Assembly (NCBI RefSeq): GCF_009497775.1
Contig: NZ_CP031012.1
Coordinates: 434,001-498,000, forward strand
Length of the DNA: 64,000 bases
Direction: 5' to 3'
Source of the DNA: Alcaligenes faecalis
Lineage (GTDB): Bacteria; Pseudomonadota; Gammaproteobacteria; Burkholderiales; Burkholderiaceae_B
A model generated the notes under the pieces. It searched no databases. It saw only the letters and a list, made by a program, of their open reading frames with translations, and was not told the origin of the DNA. The position numbers were made by a program, and so were the translations under genes. Of this stretch, positions 9,628 to 17,736 are shown in pieces. The number at the start of each line of letters is the position of its first letter. The stretch's first letter is position 1.

Positions 9628-9750
9628 ATGCTTATGACGATTTACTTTCTGGTCTGGCCGGTGATGTCGGCCATCATTCTGATCTTGCTGGTTGGCAATC
9701 TGATTCGTGATTGGCGCAGAGCCCGCAAGACAGGTGAGTCCATGATCTAA
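9628..9750 (+). CDS. Small single-span membrane protein, likely symporter accessory subunit, 40 aa
   Basis: An ATG at 9628 follows an excellent AAAGGAG site with 6-base spacing and encodes one membrane helix (residues about 5-26, rich in I, L and V) followed by a basic tail (NLIRDWRRARKTG). It lies 33 bp after the symporter gene and just before a terminator. Size, topology and position match the small accessory subunits known beside SSS and NSS transporters. Its role in stability or activity of the symporter is inferred. Confidence 0.75.
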   Translation: MLMTIYFLVWPVMSAIILILLVGNLIRDWRRARKTGESMI

Positions 9751-9753
9751 ATG

Positions 9754-9792
9754 CAAAAAATCCCGCCCTTCAGAAAAGGACGGGATTTTTTT
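9754..9792. terminator. Bidirectional terminator between symporter and rhtB operons
   Basis: The stem AAAATCCCG/CGGGATTTT has an A-run on the left and a T-run on the right, so it can end the rightward symporter transcript and the leftward exporter transcript. Confidence 0.85.
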
Positions 9793-9857
9793 GTGATGTG
9801 GCTGAGCATCGCCAGGATTTTAGTGAACTCAAGTCCTGGCGGCGCTCCCATGCAGGC

Positions 9858-10517
9858 CTAGAGCAGGATGCGTTGTCCTGCATGAACCAGCAGACGCAGT
9901 GAGAAGCCCAGCAGCAGGACGCCCGTCACACGCTCGAACCAGGTCCCCATACGCAGGAATCGCTGACGTACGCGGGGATTGGTAAAGATCAGGCTGACCA
10001 CAATAAACCAGCCCGCATTGACCAGACACATCCAGACGCCGTAGAGCATCTGGGTCGTCAACGGTGTGCTGGCGCTGACCACGGTGGTGAACACCGCCAG
10101 AAAGAACAGCGTGGCTTTGGGGTTGGTGGCATTGGTCATGAAGCCCAGCGTCAAGGACTGGCGCACACTGACGGCAGCGGGCTTGCCATCGTCGGACTGG
10201 CCCAGGCTCACTTCCATGGGTGTGCTGGCCTGGCGTAAAAATCCCCAGCCTATATACAGCAGGTAAGTACCGCCCAATACCTCGGCCACACTCATCAGCC
10301 AAGGGGTGGAGTGCAGCAGGGCGCCCACGCCCATCAAGGTATAGATCACATGCACGGAGATTCCGGCGCCAATGCCAATGGCAGTGGCAATACCGGCCTG
10401 GCGGCCTAGTCGCACACTTTGGCGGATGGTGACAGCAAAATCAGGTCCAGGGGCAATAACGGCCAAAAAATGAATCAAAGCCAGAGTAGCGAACTCTGGC
10501 CAATAGGTTTGCAACAC
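9858..10517 (-). CDS. RhtB/LysE-family amino-acid exporter, 219 aa
   Basis: Six hydrophobic segments and the family hallmark near the N terminus (HFLAVIAPGPDFAVTIRQS, residues about 16-34), then GIATAIGIGAGISVH and the GFMTNATNPKATLFFLAVF segment near 130, identify a LysE/RhtB translocator that exports amino acids or derivatives. Translation starts with GTG at 10517, one base after the stop of the oxygenase gene (TAATGTG), so the two are translationally coupled. It is the last gene of a three-gene operon with the oxygenase and the tRNA-editing protein, suggesting that it exports the oxygenase product. Confidence 0.92.
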   Translation of the reverse strand: MLQTYWPEFATLALIHFLAVIAPGPDFAVTIRQSVRLGRQAGIATAIGIGAGISVHVIYTLMGVGALLHSTPWLMSVAEVLGGTYLLYIGWGFLRQASTPMEVSLGQSDDGKPAAVSVRQSLTLGFMTNATNPKATLFFLAVFTTVVSASTPLTTQMLYGVWMCLVNAGWFIVVSLIFTNPRVRQRFLRMGTWFERVTGVLLLGFSLRLLVHAGQRILL

Positions 10518-10518
10518 A

Positions 10519-11289
10519 TTAACTCCAAAAGGTCAGCGGCATGGCCGGGCCGCGATATCCCACAAAGCAAGACAGGCTCAGGCGTAAATCGCCCTTGCCG
10601 GGGGTGACGGCATGCATTTTGCGAGAATTGAAAATAATCAGATCGCCCGGACCGGGGCGTATCTGTACTTCGGGGGCGCCCAATAAATCAGGATGAATGC
10701 CGTAGCTGTCGCCACGCATTTCATCAAATTCATTCGGGCTCAGTTCGGTTTGCCAGATTTGCAGTTCACCTCCTTGTTCAGGCATTTTCAAATAGACATT
10801 GGCGGCCAACTGTCCTTGCAGACTGATGGCCTGGTAATTACCGGGAGCGTCCTTGGCCAAAATGTCGTGATGCGCCAGAAAGTGCACATCGGGCTGCACC
10901 ACGCGCGACAAACCCACATACATCTTTTTTCCGTACAGCGTCTCCAGCGTGGCTCCGGCAGGCCAGACTTCGTCCAGCGTGCAACGCAGCACATCAATCG
11001 GGGACAGGTAGGGAGCGCAACGGCGACGCAGTTCGTCGATATTGTCAAAAACCCCCTCGAAGTAAGAGGCCATGCGTTCAGGCTGGTTTTCAGCTTCGTA
11101 AAAAGCCATGCCAATGCGGCCGATGCTGGGGGCGTTCACATAGCGATCAAAGCCTTTATCTATGATTTGCTCGCCCAGCTTTTGTGAGGTGGGCGCATCA
11201 ATGAAGCGGGAAAGGCGGATAGCCAGCAGTTCGCCATTCAACAGAGACTGCATATGCTCAGTCTGCAATCGTTCGGTCTCTAAATACAT
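10519..11289 (-). CDS. 2-oxoglutarate/Fe(II)-dependent oxygenase, 256 aa
   Basis: The jelly-roll iron-binding triad is visible: HxD at His140-Asp142 (FLAHHDIL) and the distal His226 (SRKMHAV), followed by Arg236 in RLSLS as the likely 2-oxoglutarate ligand. The aspartate of HxD argues for a hydroxylase rather than a halogenase, which would have Gly or Ala. The overall layout recalls enzymes that act on free amino acids, but the substrate cannot be fixed. It sits between an AlaX-type editing protein and an amino-acid exporter, which supports an amino-acid substrate. A GGGAAGTGAG sequence precedes the ATG. Confidence 0.82.
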   Translation of the reverse strand: MYLETERLQTEHMQSLLNGELLAIRLSRFIDAPTSQKLGEQIIDKGFDRYVNAPSIGRIGMAFYEAENQPERMASYFEGVFDNIDELRRRCAPYLSPIDVLRCTLDEVWPAGATLETLYGKKMYVGLSRVVQPDVHFLAHHDILAKDAPGNYQAISLQGQLAANVYLKMPEQGGELQIWQTELSPNEFDEMRGDSYGIHPDLLGAPEVQIRPGPGDLIIFNSRKMHAVTPGKGDLRLSLSCFVGYRGPAMPLTFWS

Positions 11290-11378
11290 ATCTCACTTCC
11301 CTTTGGGGTTTTAAAAGAATTTTTTTTCTTTTCCGATAATAGCCAGAACTAATAAATCGCCTTGGTTTTTATTATTTA

Positions 11379-12014
11379 TTAATCCATCATTTCATAATGA
11401 ACGCTCAATTCATCTTTTTTGTTTTTGATACGGACTATTTTCAGTCCATTTAATTCGGATGTATTTTCAACATGCGTGCCGCCGCAGGGATATTGCCCCA
11501 GGCAGCCAATCGCTACCTGGCGGCGTCCTTCCTGAAAACTGATGGAAATGGGCTGGGCCAATTGAATCTGCTCGGCACAGCGATTCGATAAATCATCCAG
11601 GAAAGGAGGCAGGGCATTTTTGGGGTTGCGAAAGATCACACGTGACTCGCCCCGCCAGTGGTGCGCCTTTACCGCCTGCCAGCCTATGCGCTCAACCAGA
11701 TGACCAATCATGTGACCTGCCGTGTGCAGGCGGGCGTGTTCCAGCCGATGGGCACGATCAATATGCAGTTCTACGGGCCCCAGAGGCAGGCGCACATGCA
11801 GGTAGTGCAGCACATGGCCATCACGGTTTTGAGCCACATGCAGGACCTCATGCCCATTTATCGTGCCTTTGTCGCAAGGCTGGCCCCCGCCTTGGGGGTG
11901 AAATAAGGTTTTATCCAGCCTGATAGCATAGCGTTCATTTTCGGAGTGATAACACTCCAGGATTTCCGCTATGCAGGTAAGGCTATTGCTAGTCAAATAT
12001 AATTTATCTTGCAT
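11379..12014 (-). CDS. AlaX-type trans-editing protein (aminoacyl-tRNA deacylase), 211 aa
   Basis: This is a stand-alone version of the alanyl-tRNA synthetase editing domain. The FHPQGGGQPCDKG segment (38-50) and both zinc-ligand motifs are intact: HTAGH (His97, His101) and CGGTH (Cys177, His181). AlaX proteins hydrolyse mischarged tRNA, classically Ser- or Gly-tRNA(Ala). This one heads an operon with an amino-acid-type oxygenase and an exporter, so a role in clearing tRNA charged with the oxygenase product is plausible (inference). The gene is divergent from a LysR regulator with an 86-bp intergenic region. Confidence 0.9.
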   Translation of the reverse strand: MQDKLYLTSNSLTCIAEILECYHSENERYAIRLDKTLFHPQGGGQPCDKGTINGHEVLHVAQNRDGHVLHYLHVRLPLGPVELHIDRAHRLEHARLHTAGHMIGHLVERIGWQAVKAHHWRGESRVIFRNPKNALPPFLDDLSNRCAEQIQLAQPISISFQEGRRQVAIGCLGQYPCGGTHVENTSELNGLKIVRIKNKKDELSVHYEMMD

Positions 12015-12069
12015 TTTATTACCTGTAGGTTGGTTTTAAGGCATTGTAGGCATAGTGGGCAGTCCTGAT

Positions 12070-12079
12070 AATTGCAATT
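12070..12079. promoter_or_regulatory. Small palindrome in the alaX-lysR divergent promoter
   Basis: AATTGCAATT is a perfect palindrome in the 86-bp gap between the divergent editing-protein and LysR genes, where a LysR operator is expected. It is short and could be chance. Confidence 0.35.
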
Positions 12080-12100
12080 CATTGAAATAATTTATTCCCT

Positions 12101-13042
12101 ATGAGCACAAATAATCTCACTTCCCTGATGAGCGATATGGTGGTTTTTGTCAAAGTGGTGGAGACAGGCAGTTTTTCTGAAGCCTCTCGCCAACTTGGCT
12201 ATACCCCGTCGGCAGTCAGCCGTTCCATTGCGCGTCTGGAGAAAGGCCTGGGGACGCGGGTATTGCAGCGCACGACGCGCAAGTTGCGCTTAAGCGATAG
12301 TGGTCAGGCGATTTACGAGCATGCCCGTGACATGCTGTCCTGCGCCCAGGCCGCGATGGAGATCTCGGGGCAGTTCCAGACCGAGCCGGAGGGGCAGATT
12401 CGTTTGAGTGTCCCCAAGGCCGTGGGGCATTTTCTGATCCATCCGCATATGCCGGATTTCCTGGCGGCGCACCCCAAAGTGAATGTGCTGATGAATCTGG
12501 ATGATCGCTACGCAGACTTGATTGACGATCAACTGGATCTGGCGATACGCATCACGGATCAGCCACCACCCGGTTTGATGGGCCGTCATCTGACTGATAT
12601 TCGGCATGGACTGTACGCCAGCCCGGCGTATCTGGCCGAGCACAGCCTGCCCGTGCATCCTCAGCAGTTGCGTGAACATAGCTGCATCTATCTGGGCGAG
12701 GCGCCCAGCGATTCACGCTGGCGCTTCAATAAAGGCGGGCGGGTGCTGAATGTGTCGGTTAGCGGGCGGTATGCTGCCAACCATACGGGCGTGCGTCTGG
12801 ATGCGGTAGAGCGGGGTTTGGGGATAGGCAGTTTGCCCTGCTTTGTGGCCAAGGAGCCGGAGCAGGAAGGGCGTATTGTGCGTGTGCTGGCCGACTGGGA
12901 GTTCCGCACTCAGTATTGCGGTGCCTTGTGGGCCTTGTATCCGCCCACCCGCCATTTGCCTCCCAAACTGCGTTTGTTCGTGGAGTTTCTGGCGGGGCGC
13001 CTGGGAGGCAGCCGGACGGATGTGCTCAGGATGCCGTTTTAA
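12101..13042 (+). CDS. LysR-family transcriptional regulator, 313 aa
   Basis: The N-terminal helix-turn-helix is typical (FVKVVETGSFSEASRQLG, then TPSAVSRSIARLE, then RVLQRTTRKLRLSDSG), followed by a substrate-binding domain from about residue 100. It is transcribed divergently from the editing protein/oxygenase/exporter operon and is the obvious candidate to control it, perhaps sensing the amino-acid substrate or product. In-frame ATGs at codons 10 and 13 are alternative starts. Its 3' end overlaps by 4 bp the tail of the convergent downstream gene. Confidence 0.92.
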   Translation: MSTNNLTSLMSDMVVFVKVVETGSFSEASRQLGYTPSAVSRSIARLEKGLGTRVLQRTTRKLRLSDSGQAIYEHARDMLSCAQAAMEISGQFQTEPEGQIRLSVPKAVGHFLIHPHMPDFLAAHPKVNVLMNLDDRYADLIDDQLDLAIRITDQPPPGLMGRHLTDIRHGLYASPAYLAEHSLPVHPQQLREHSCIYLGEAPSDSRWRFNKGGRVLNVSVSGRYAANHTGVRLDAVERGLGIGSLPCFVAKEPEQEGRIVRVLADWEFRTQYCGALWALYPPTRHLPPKLRLFVEFLAGRLGGSRTDVLRMPF

Positions 13043-13563
13043 CGTGAGTCGTCGGAATGGATGTGCAAGGCTTCCAGAAAGCGCGACACCATATTGTAGG
13101 TAGCGATGGTGGCGGTCAGCTCAACCGTCAGTCGTTCATCGAAATACTGGCGTACGTCCTGAAAAACGGTGGGCTCCACTTGCACATTCAGGGTCATGGC
13201 ATCGGTGTAGGCCAGCACAGCGCACTGGATGGGCGTGAACACATCCGAGTCCTGCCAGTCGGGCAGGGCATCCAGCTGGGCCTGGCTCAGGCCTTCTGCC
13301 AGCGCGATAGGGGCATGTTGATCAGCCTCGTAAGGGGCGCGGTTCAATAGGGCGACGCGCATGATGACCAGCTCGCGCAGATCTCCCGGCAGGCTGCTGT
13401 TGTGGCGTATGCCGGTCAGGTGATTCAGCCAGCCTTGCGCAATGGGTGGACTGTGCAGCAGCATCTGGTACAGGTGCAGGACGCTGCCACGCTCGGCAAT
13501 GATCTGTTCTACCAATGGGGCAGCATCGGGGGCTGTCAGGTCAGCATAGGGTAGGCGGGCCAT
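13039..13563 (-). CDS. Carboxymuconolactone decarboxylase/AhpD-fold protein, 174 aa
   Basis: The all-helical CMD fold is recognised from LRELVIMRVALLNRAPYEADQH (about 80-101) and the following helices. Members with a CxxC-x3-H motif are peroxidase or disulfide reductases; here the position reads EADQH and no cysteine pair is present, so a thiol peroxidase role is unlikely. The gene stands alone behind an AAAGGAG ribosome site and converges on the LysR gene. The function is not assignable. Confidence 0.8.
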   Translation of the reverse strand: MARLPYADLTAPDAAPLVEQIIAERGSVLHLYQMLLHSPPIAQGWLNHLTGIRHNSSLPGDLRELVIMRVALLNRAPYEADQHAPIALAEGLSQAQLDALPDWQDSDVFTPIQCAVLAYTDAMTLNVQVEPTVFQDVRQYFDERLTVELTATIATYNMVSRFLEALHIHSDDSR

Positions 13564-13681
13564 GATTCTCCTTTATGTAAGCGGTCTGCTTGCGGCGGGC
13601 TTGCCGCAGGGCAATCCGCAGAGCGTTTCTTGATAGGCGCAGCGCATGCTGATGGCCTGTGCGACGCTCTGCAAGACGGGT

Positions 13682-15007
13682 TTAACGGGGCAGGATGTGC
13701 TCTATGGTTTGCGTCAGTCGTTTCACGATTTCGTGAATGTCGGACTCGGTGCAGATAAAGGGCGGTGCCAGCAAAATATGGTCGCCATGAACCCCATCTA
13801 TTGTGCCCCCCATAGGGTAGAGCATCAAACCTTGGGAAAATGCATGCTGCTTGATCTTGGCGTGGGTTTTCAGGCCAGGGTCCAGCGCTTGCTTGCTGGC
13901 CTTGTCTTGTACCAGTTCGACGCCGACAAACAGACCACGGCCGCGTATATTACCCACATTGGGATGGCTGTCCAAAGCCTGATGCAGTTCCCGACGCAAT
14001 TGCTCGCCGCGTTGACGGACGTTTTCCAGCAACTGGTCTTGCTCAATCACTTGTTGCACGGCCAAAGCGCCGGCGCAGGCCGTGGCGTGACCCATATAGG
14101 TATGGCCGTGCTGGAAAAAGCCCGAGCCATTCAGGATGGCCTGATAAATCCGGTCGCTGGCCAGCATCGCGCCAATAGGCTGATAGCCAGCTCCCAGACC
14201 CTTGGCAATGGCCATGATGTCCGGCACCACACCGTCCTCCTCGCAGGCAAACAGATAGCCGGTGCGCCCCATGCCGGACATGACCTCATCCAGAATCAGC
14301 AGCACACCGTGCTTGTCGCAGACCTGGCGGATTTTCTTCCAGTAGTCGCCTACCGGAGCCAAGGCACCCGCGGTTGCACCCACCACAGTTTCCCCGACAA
14401 AGGCAGCCACATTCTGGGGACCCAGGCTTTGAATCATGTCGTCCAATTCCTGGGCCAGGCGGTCGGCATATTGCTCGGCGCTTTCGTCGCTGCGCTGATC
14501 GCGGTAGGGATAGCAGGGCGAGACATGCTGGGCTGGAGCTAGCAAAGGCAGAAACGGTTTGCGGCGCCACTCATTGCCGCCAATGGCCAGGGCACCCAGC
14601 GTATTGCCGTGATAGCTCTGACGACGTGCGATGAAAATATGTCGCTCGGGCTGGCCAATTTCCACAAAATATTGCCGCGCCAGCTTCAGGCTGGCTTCCA
14701 CGGCCTCGGAACCACCGGATAGAAAGTACACATGGTCCAGATCACCGGGGGATCGGCTGGTCAGAAAATCTGCCAGATCCTCGGCGGCCTGGCTGCTGAA
14801 AAAGGAGGTGTGGGCGTAGGCAAGCTGGTCCAGCTGCTGCTTGATGGCAGCGATCACGACGGGGTGGCTATGGCCCAGGCAGGACACAGCCGCGCCACCA
14901 CTGGCGTCTATATAGGCCTTGCCATTGCTGTCCACAATGTGGATGCCATCGCCTTCGACGGCGTAGGGCAAGGTTTGTTTGGGGTTGCGATGAAAGACGT
15001 GTGTCAT
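13682..15007 (-). CDS. PLP-dependent class III aminotransferase, 441 aa
   Basis: A class III (omega/acetylornithine-like) aminotransferase: GGAAVSCLGHSHP near residue 40, YFLSGGSEAVEASLKLAR near 100, the PLP-ring aspartate in LILDEVMSGMGRTG, and the Schiff-base lysine in MAIAKGLGAGY. The start at 15007 aligns with family N termini; an open frame continues further upstream. Opposite it lies an RpiR regulator followed by a C45 hydrolase, and palindromes lie in the divergent promoter, so the three genes probably serve one catabolic task. The amine substrate is unknown. Confidence 0.9.
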   Translation of the reverse strand: MTHVFHRNPKQTLPYAVEGDGIHIVDSNGKAYIDASGGAAVSCLGHSHPVVIAAIKQQLDQLAYAHTSFFSSQAAEDLADFLTSRSPGDLDHVYFLSGGSEAVEASLKLARQYFVEIGQPERHIFIARRQSYHGNTLGALAIGGNEWRRKPFLPLLAPAQHVSPCYPYRDQRSDESAEQYADRLAQELDDMIQSLGPQNVAAFVGETVVGATAGALAPVGDYWKKIRQVCDKHGVLLILDEVMSGMGRTGYLFACEEDGVVPDIMAIAKGLGAGYQPIGAMLASDRIYQAILNGSGFFQHGHTYMGHATACAGALAVQQVIEQDQLLENVRQRGEQLRRELHQALDSHPNVGNIRGRGLFVGVELVQDKASKQALDPGLKTHAKIKQHAFSQGLMLYPMGGTIDGVHGDHILLAPPFICTESDIHEIVKRLTQTIEHILPR

Positions 15008-15040
15008 GGCGCAGATCCGGAAAGTAGGCCCGAAAAGATT

Positions 15041-15076
15041 TTCAACGTATGTTGAATATATAATAATACTTTCAAC
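15041..15076. promoter_or_regulatory. Probable RpiR operator in the aminotransferase/rpiR divergent promoter
   Basis: TTCAAC-GTAT-GTTGAA at 15041-15056 is a perfect 6-4-6 palindrome. A further TTCAAC half-site at 15071-15076 pairs with the same GTTGAA across an AT-rich TATAATAATA stretch that looks like promoter core. The layout fits a repressor site between the divergent genes. Confidence 0.6.
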
Positions 15077-15189
15077 AAATAAATCATCACTGGCTTGTCG
15101 GAGCAGGTGGATAAAGGCCTCACTGTTGCGCCCAGACTGCATTTGCGCCCGATATATACTTGGTGTCCCCTTTTGAAGCGTGTTGGCCC

Positions 15190-16050
15190 ATGAACTCCTT
15201 GAGCACCCTGACCGAGCGTATCCAGGCAGCGTTTGCCACCATGTCGCCGCAGTTCCAGCAAAGCGCACGCTATGTGCTTGATCACGCGGATCAGGTGCCC
15301 TTGATGTCCATGCGGCAGTTGGCTGCGCAGGCACAGGTGCAGCCTGCGACCTTGCTGCGCTTTGCCCAGTCTTTGGGCTTTGGCGGTTGGGCAGAATTCA
15401 AGGCCGTGTTCACCCAGGCCCTGCATGGTCAGGGCGTCCGGCGCTATGCCGATCAGGCTAGGGCGGTGGTGCGTAATCGAAACAAGGAAGATCGTCTGGC
15501 GCAGACGCTGACCGCGCAAATGGATAATCTGGCGCTGCTGCGCGAGGTGAACGAAGCGCGTCTCCCCCAGGCTGTGGAACTGCTGAACAAGGCCAAGCGG
15601 GTGTTTGTCGCCGGGTTTCGAGCCTCGTTTGCCCCCGCTTTTTCCTTTCATTACCAGTACCGTCTGTTCCGGCCCTCGATTGGCTTGTTGCGTGGCGAGT
15701 CCGGCACTCTGGATATGGATTTGCGGGCGCTGCAAAAGGGCGATGTGCTGGTTCTGTTCGGTTTTGCACCGTACTCGCAGGAAGCCGTGCTGGCGCATGG
15801 AGCGGCCAGACAGGCAGATGCACAAATTCTGGCGATTTGCGACAGCTTGCTTGCCCCTATTGCGCAGCAGGCAGATGCCACATTATTGTTTGGAACCGAC
15901 AGTCCGTCTTTTTTCCCTTCTCTGGTTGCTGCACAGGCGCTGGTGGAGGTCTTGCTGGAGCAGGTTCTGGCCAAGGCGGGCAGTCGTGCTGTCAGCGGTA
16001 TTGAGTTGGTTGAAAATCAATTGCACCAGTCCGGTGCCTACTGGAAATAG
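15190..16050 (+). CDS. RpiR/MurR-family transcriptional regulator, 286 aa
   Basis: An N-terminal RpiR helix-turn-helix (about 1-80: MSMRQLAAQAQVQPATLLRF, then LGFGGWAEFKAVF) is followed by a SIS sugar-isomerase-like domain (about 115-260: AKRVFVAGFRAS, then GDVLVLFGFAPYSQE). Such regulators sense phosphorylated or amino metabolites. ATG 15190 is chosen because it matches the family N terminus; an ATG at 15160 lies in frame upstream. The C45 hydrolase gene begins 5 bp after its stop, so they form an operon. Confidence 0.9.
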   Translation: MNSLSTLTERIQAAFATMSPQFQQSARYVLDHADQVPLMSMRQLAAQAQVQPATLLRFAQSLGFGGWAEFKAVFTQALHGQGVRRYADQARAVVRNRNKEDRLAQTLTAQMDNLALLREVNEARLPQAVELLNKAKRVFVAGFRASFAPAFSFHYQYRLFRPSIGLLRGESGTLDMDLRALQKGDVLVLFGFAPYSQEAVLAHGAARQADAQILAICDSLLAPIAQQADATLLFGTDSPSFFPSLVAAQALVEVLLEQVLAKAGSRAVSGIELVENQLHQSGAYWK

Positions 16051-16055
16051 ACGCA

Positions 16056-17093
16056 ATGGCTAAGTTGTCCTATCTGGAGTTAAGTGGTGGTCCCAAAGAA
16101 ATTGGCCATTCTTTGGGACGTTTCGGAGCCCCCGCAGTGCATGCCTATTTGCTGAACTCAGCAGCATGGCAAGGCATCATGCAATCGAAGGGGACGGCGG
16201 TAGCCAGCCAGCTGGCTCAGTACACCGAGCGCTATTTCCCCCGAATATGGACCGAGCTCCAGGGCCTGGCATTGGGCCTGGAGCTCCCCTTTGAAGACGT
16301 TTTCCTGTGGAATTGCCGGGGCGACTTGTGGGCCATGGCGCCCGATGGTTGCACTACCGTGCAAATGCCCGCCCAAGGCGAACCTCGTCTGGTGCATAAC
16401 GAAGATGGTGATCCAGGGTTTGCCGGTTACTGCGGGGTGGCCAAATTCATCCCCGACAGCGGCATGTCCTTTGTCTCCTTTCTTTACCCTGCCTCCTTGC
16501 CCGGTCACAGCTTTGCCGTGACCCAGGCCGGTTTGGCCATGACCGTGAATAATGTGCGGGCCCGTCACGTGGCCCCCGGTGTGCCGCGCATGGTCCTGAC
16601 CCGCGCCATGCTGGATCAGCCCGATCTGGATCAGGCGGTAGGCATCTTGCAGGATCACCCACGTTCCGGGGCGTTCCACTTGAGTCTGGCCCAGCGTGGC
16701 GATCCGCGCTTGCTGAGCGTGGAATTCAGTGCCGAGGCCGTGTCCGTGCAGACGATCGAGCAGAACCGTTTGCATGCCAACCATGCCTTGCACCCGTCCA
16801 TGCAGGGATTTGAGCAGCGCATTACCCGTTCGTCCGAGCTGCGACAGGAGCGTGGGGATGAGTTGCTGGCGCAAGCCGGAGCCGAGCTGGATCCTTTGAA
16901 GGTGCTGGCAGATCAGCACCATGCGGAGTTTCCGATCTGGCGTTGTGATCCGGCCGATAGTGACGCGGAAAATACCTTGGCGACCGTCGATATCCAGGTG
17001 GGTAGCCTGTCCTTGAAATGGCAGGTGTACGAAGATCCTACGGATCAGCCTGCGCTGAAGTTTGCGGATATCACTCGTATTGATCCTGCCTGA
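16056..17093 (+). CDS. C45-family Ntn-hydrolase/acyltransferase-like protein, 345 aa
   Basis: It resembles acyl-CoA:6-aminopenicillanate acyltransferase-type C45 peptidases, N-terminal nucleophile hydrolases that cleave or transfer acyl-amide bonds. The expected autoprocessing nucleophile is Cys99 in APDGCTTV, followed by LVHNEDGDPG and the MTVNNVRA segment. Conserved GGPKEIGHSLG lies at the N terminus. Being cotranscribed with an RpiR regulator and opposite an aminotransferase, it may release an amine or amino acid from an N-acyl compound that the aminotransferase then uses (inference). Confidence 0.85.
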   Translation: MAKLSYLELSGGPKEIGHSLGRFGAPAVHAYLLNSAAWQGIMQSKGTAVASQLAQYTERYFPRIWTELQGLALGLELPFEDVFLWNCRGDLWAMAPDGCTTVQMPAQGEPRLVHNEDGDPGFAGYCGVAKFIPDSGMSFVSFLYPASLPGHSFAVTQAGLAMTVNNVRARHVAPGVPRMVLTRAMLDQPDLDQAVGILQDHPRSGAFHLSLAQRGDPRLLSVEFSAEAVSVQTIEQNRLHANHALHPSMQGFEQRITRSSELRQERGDELLAQAGAELDPLKVLADQHHAEFPIWRCDPADSDAENTLATVDIQVGSLSLKWQVYEDPTDQPALKFADITRIDPA

Positions 17094-17098
17094 AAATA

Positions 17099-17127
17099 AA
17101 TAGGGCCCTGCCAAGCAGGGCCCTATT
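17099..17127. terminator. Terminator between convergent C45 and PduO genes
   Basis: TAGGGCCCTGC-CAA-GCAGGGCCCTA is a perfect 11-bp stem with a short loop lying between convergent genes; the T-run is weak. Confidence 0.75.
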
Positions 17128-17163
17128 CTTATAGTCGCTGTCGCTTCGCAGCGATGCGGGCTA

Positions 17164-17727
17164 TCAGTCCTTTTTCTGCTCGTGTCGCTTGGGTTCCCAC
17201 AGCACGTCAGAGCGGCCTGCATGGCGGTTCAAGGTACGCGCCAGCACAAACAACAAATCCGACAAGCGGTTCAGATACAAGCGCGGGCCATCCTGCGGCA
17301 AAGACTCTGATGGCACCGCCACGACGCTGCGTTCAGCCCGTCGCGCCACACAACGCAGCACATGCGTTTGCGCTGCGGCGGGGCTGCCACCGGGCAAAAT
17401 AAACTCTTTGAGTATGCCCAAAGGCTCGTTGTAGTGACGAATCGCCTGGTCCAGACGTTCCACATGCGTGCTGCCTATGACCTGATGGCCAGGAATGCAC
17501 AGCTCAGCCCCCATATCGAACAAGTCGTGCTGGATGTCAGACAGCAGGGTATCGATGGCCTCGGGCAGCGCCATGCTGCGCAGAACACCAATATGGCTGT
17601 TCAGCTCATCCACATCGCCCAGGGCGTGAATCAGGGGAGCGGTTTTGGGCAGGCGGCTGCCATCGCCCAAACCCGTCGTACCATCGTCGCCGGTGCGGGT
17701 ACTGATAATGGAAAGTCGTGTGGACAT
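17164..17727 (-). CDS. Cob(I)alamin adenosyltransferase, PduO type, 187 aa
   Basis: It transfers the adenosyl group of ATP to cob(I)alamin to make coenzyme B12. Family motifs are intact: TRTGDDGTTGL at 10-20 (ATP binding), HALGDVDELNSHIG, FILPGG, RCVARRAERS and the C-terminal LNRLSDLLFVLAR. It is transcribed 9 bp after the GNAT gene. No cobalamin biosynthesis genes are nearby, so salvage is likely. Confidence 0.94.
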   Translation of the reverse strand: MSTRLSIISTRTGDDGTTGLGDGSRLPKTAPLIHALGDVDELNSHIGVLRSMALPEAIDTLLSDIQHDLFDMGAELCIPGHQVIGSTHVERLDQAIRHYNEPLGILKEFILPGGSPAAAQTHVLRCVARRAERSVVAVPSESLPQDGPRLYLNRLSDLLFVLARTLNRHAGRSDVLWEPKRHEQKKD

Positions 17728-17736
17728 AATGGAGTC

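Noticed and set aside
8152..9756. A 534-codon open frame antisense to the symporter
   Set aside because: His/Gln/Arg-rich composition typical of a reverse-strand shadow; the plus-strand symporter is clearly the gene.
10519..11289. Amino-acid halogenase of the BesD type
   Set aside because: The iron motif is HxD; halogenases of this kind have Gly or Ala in place of the Asp.
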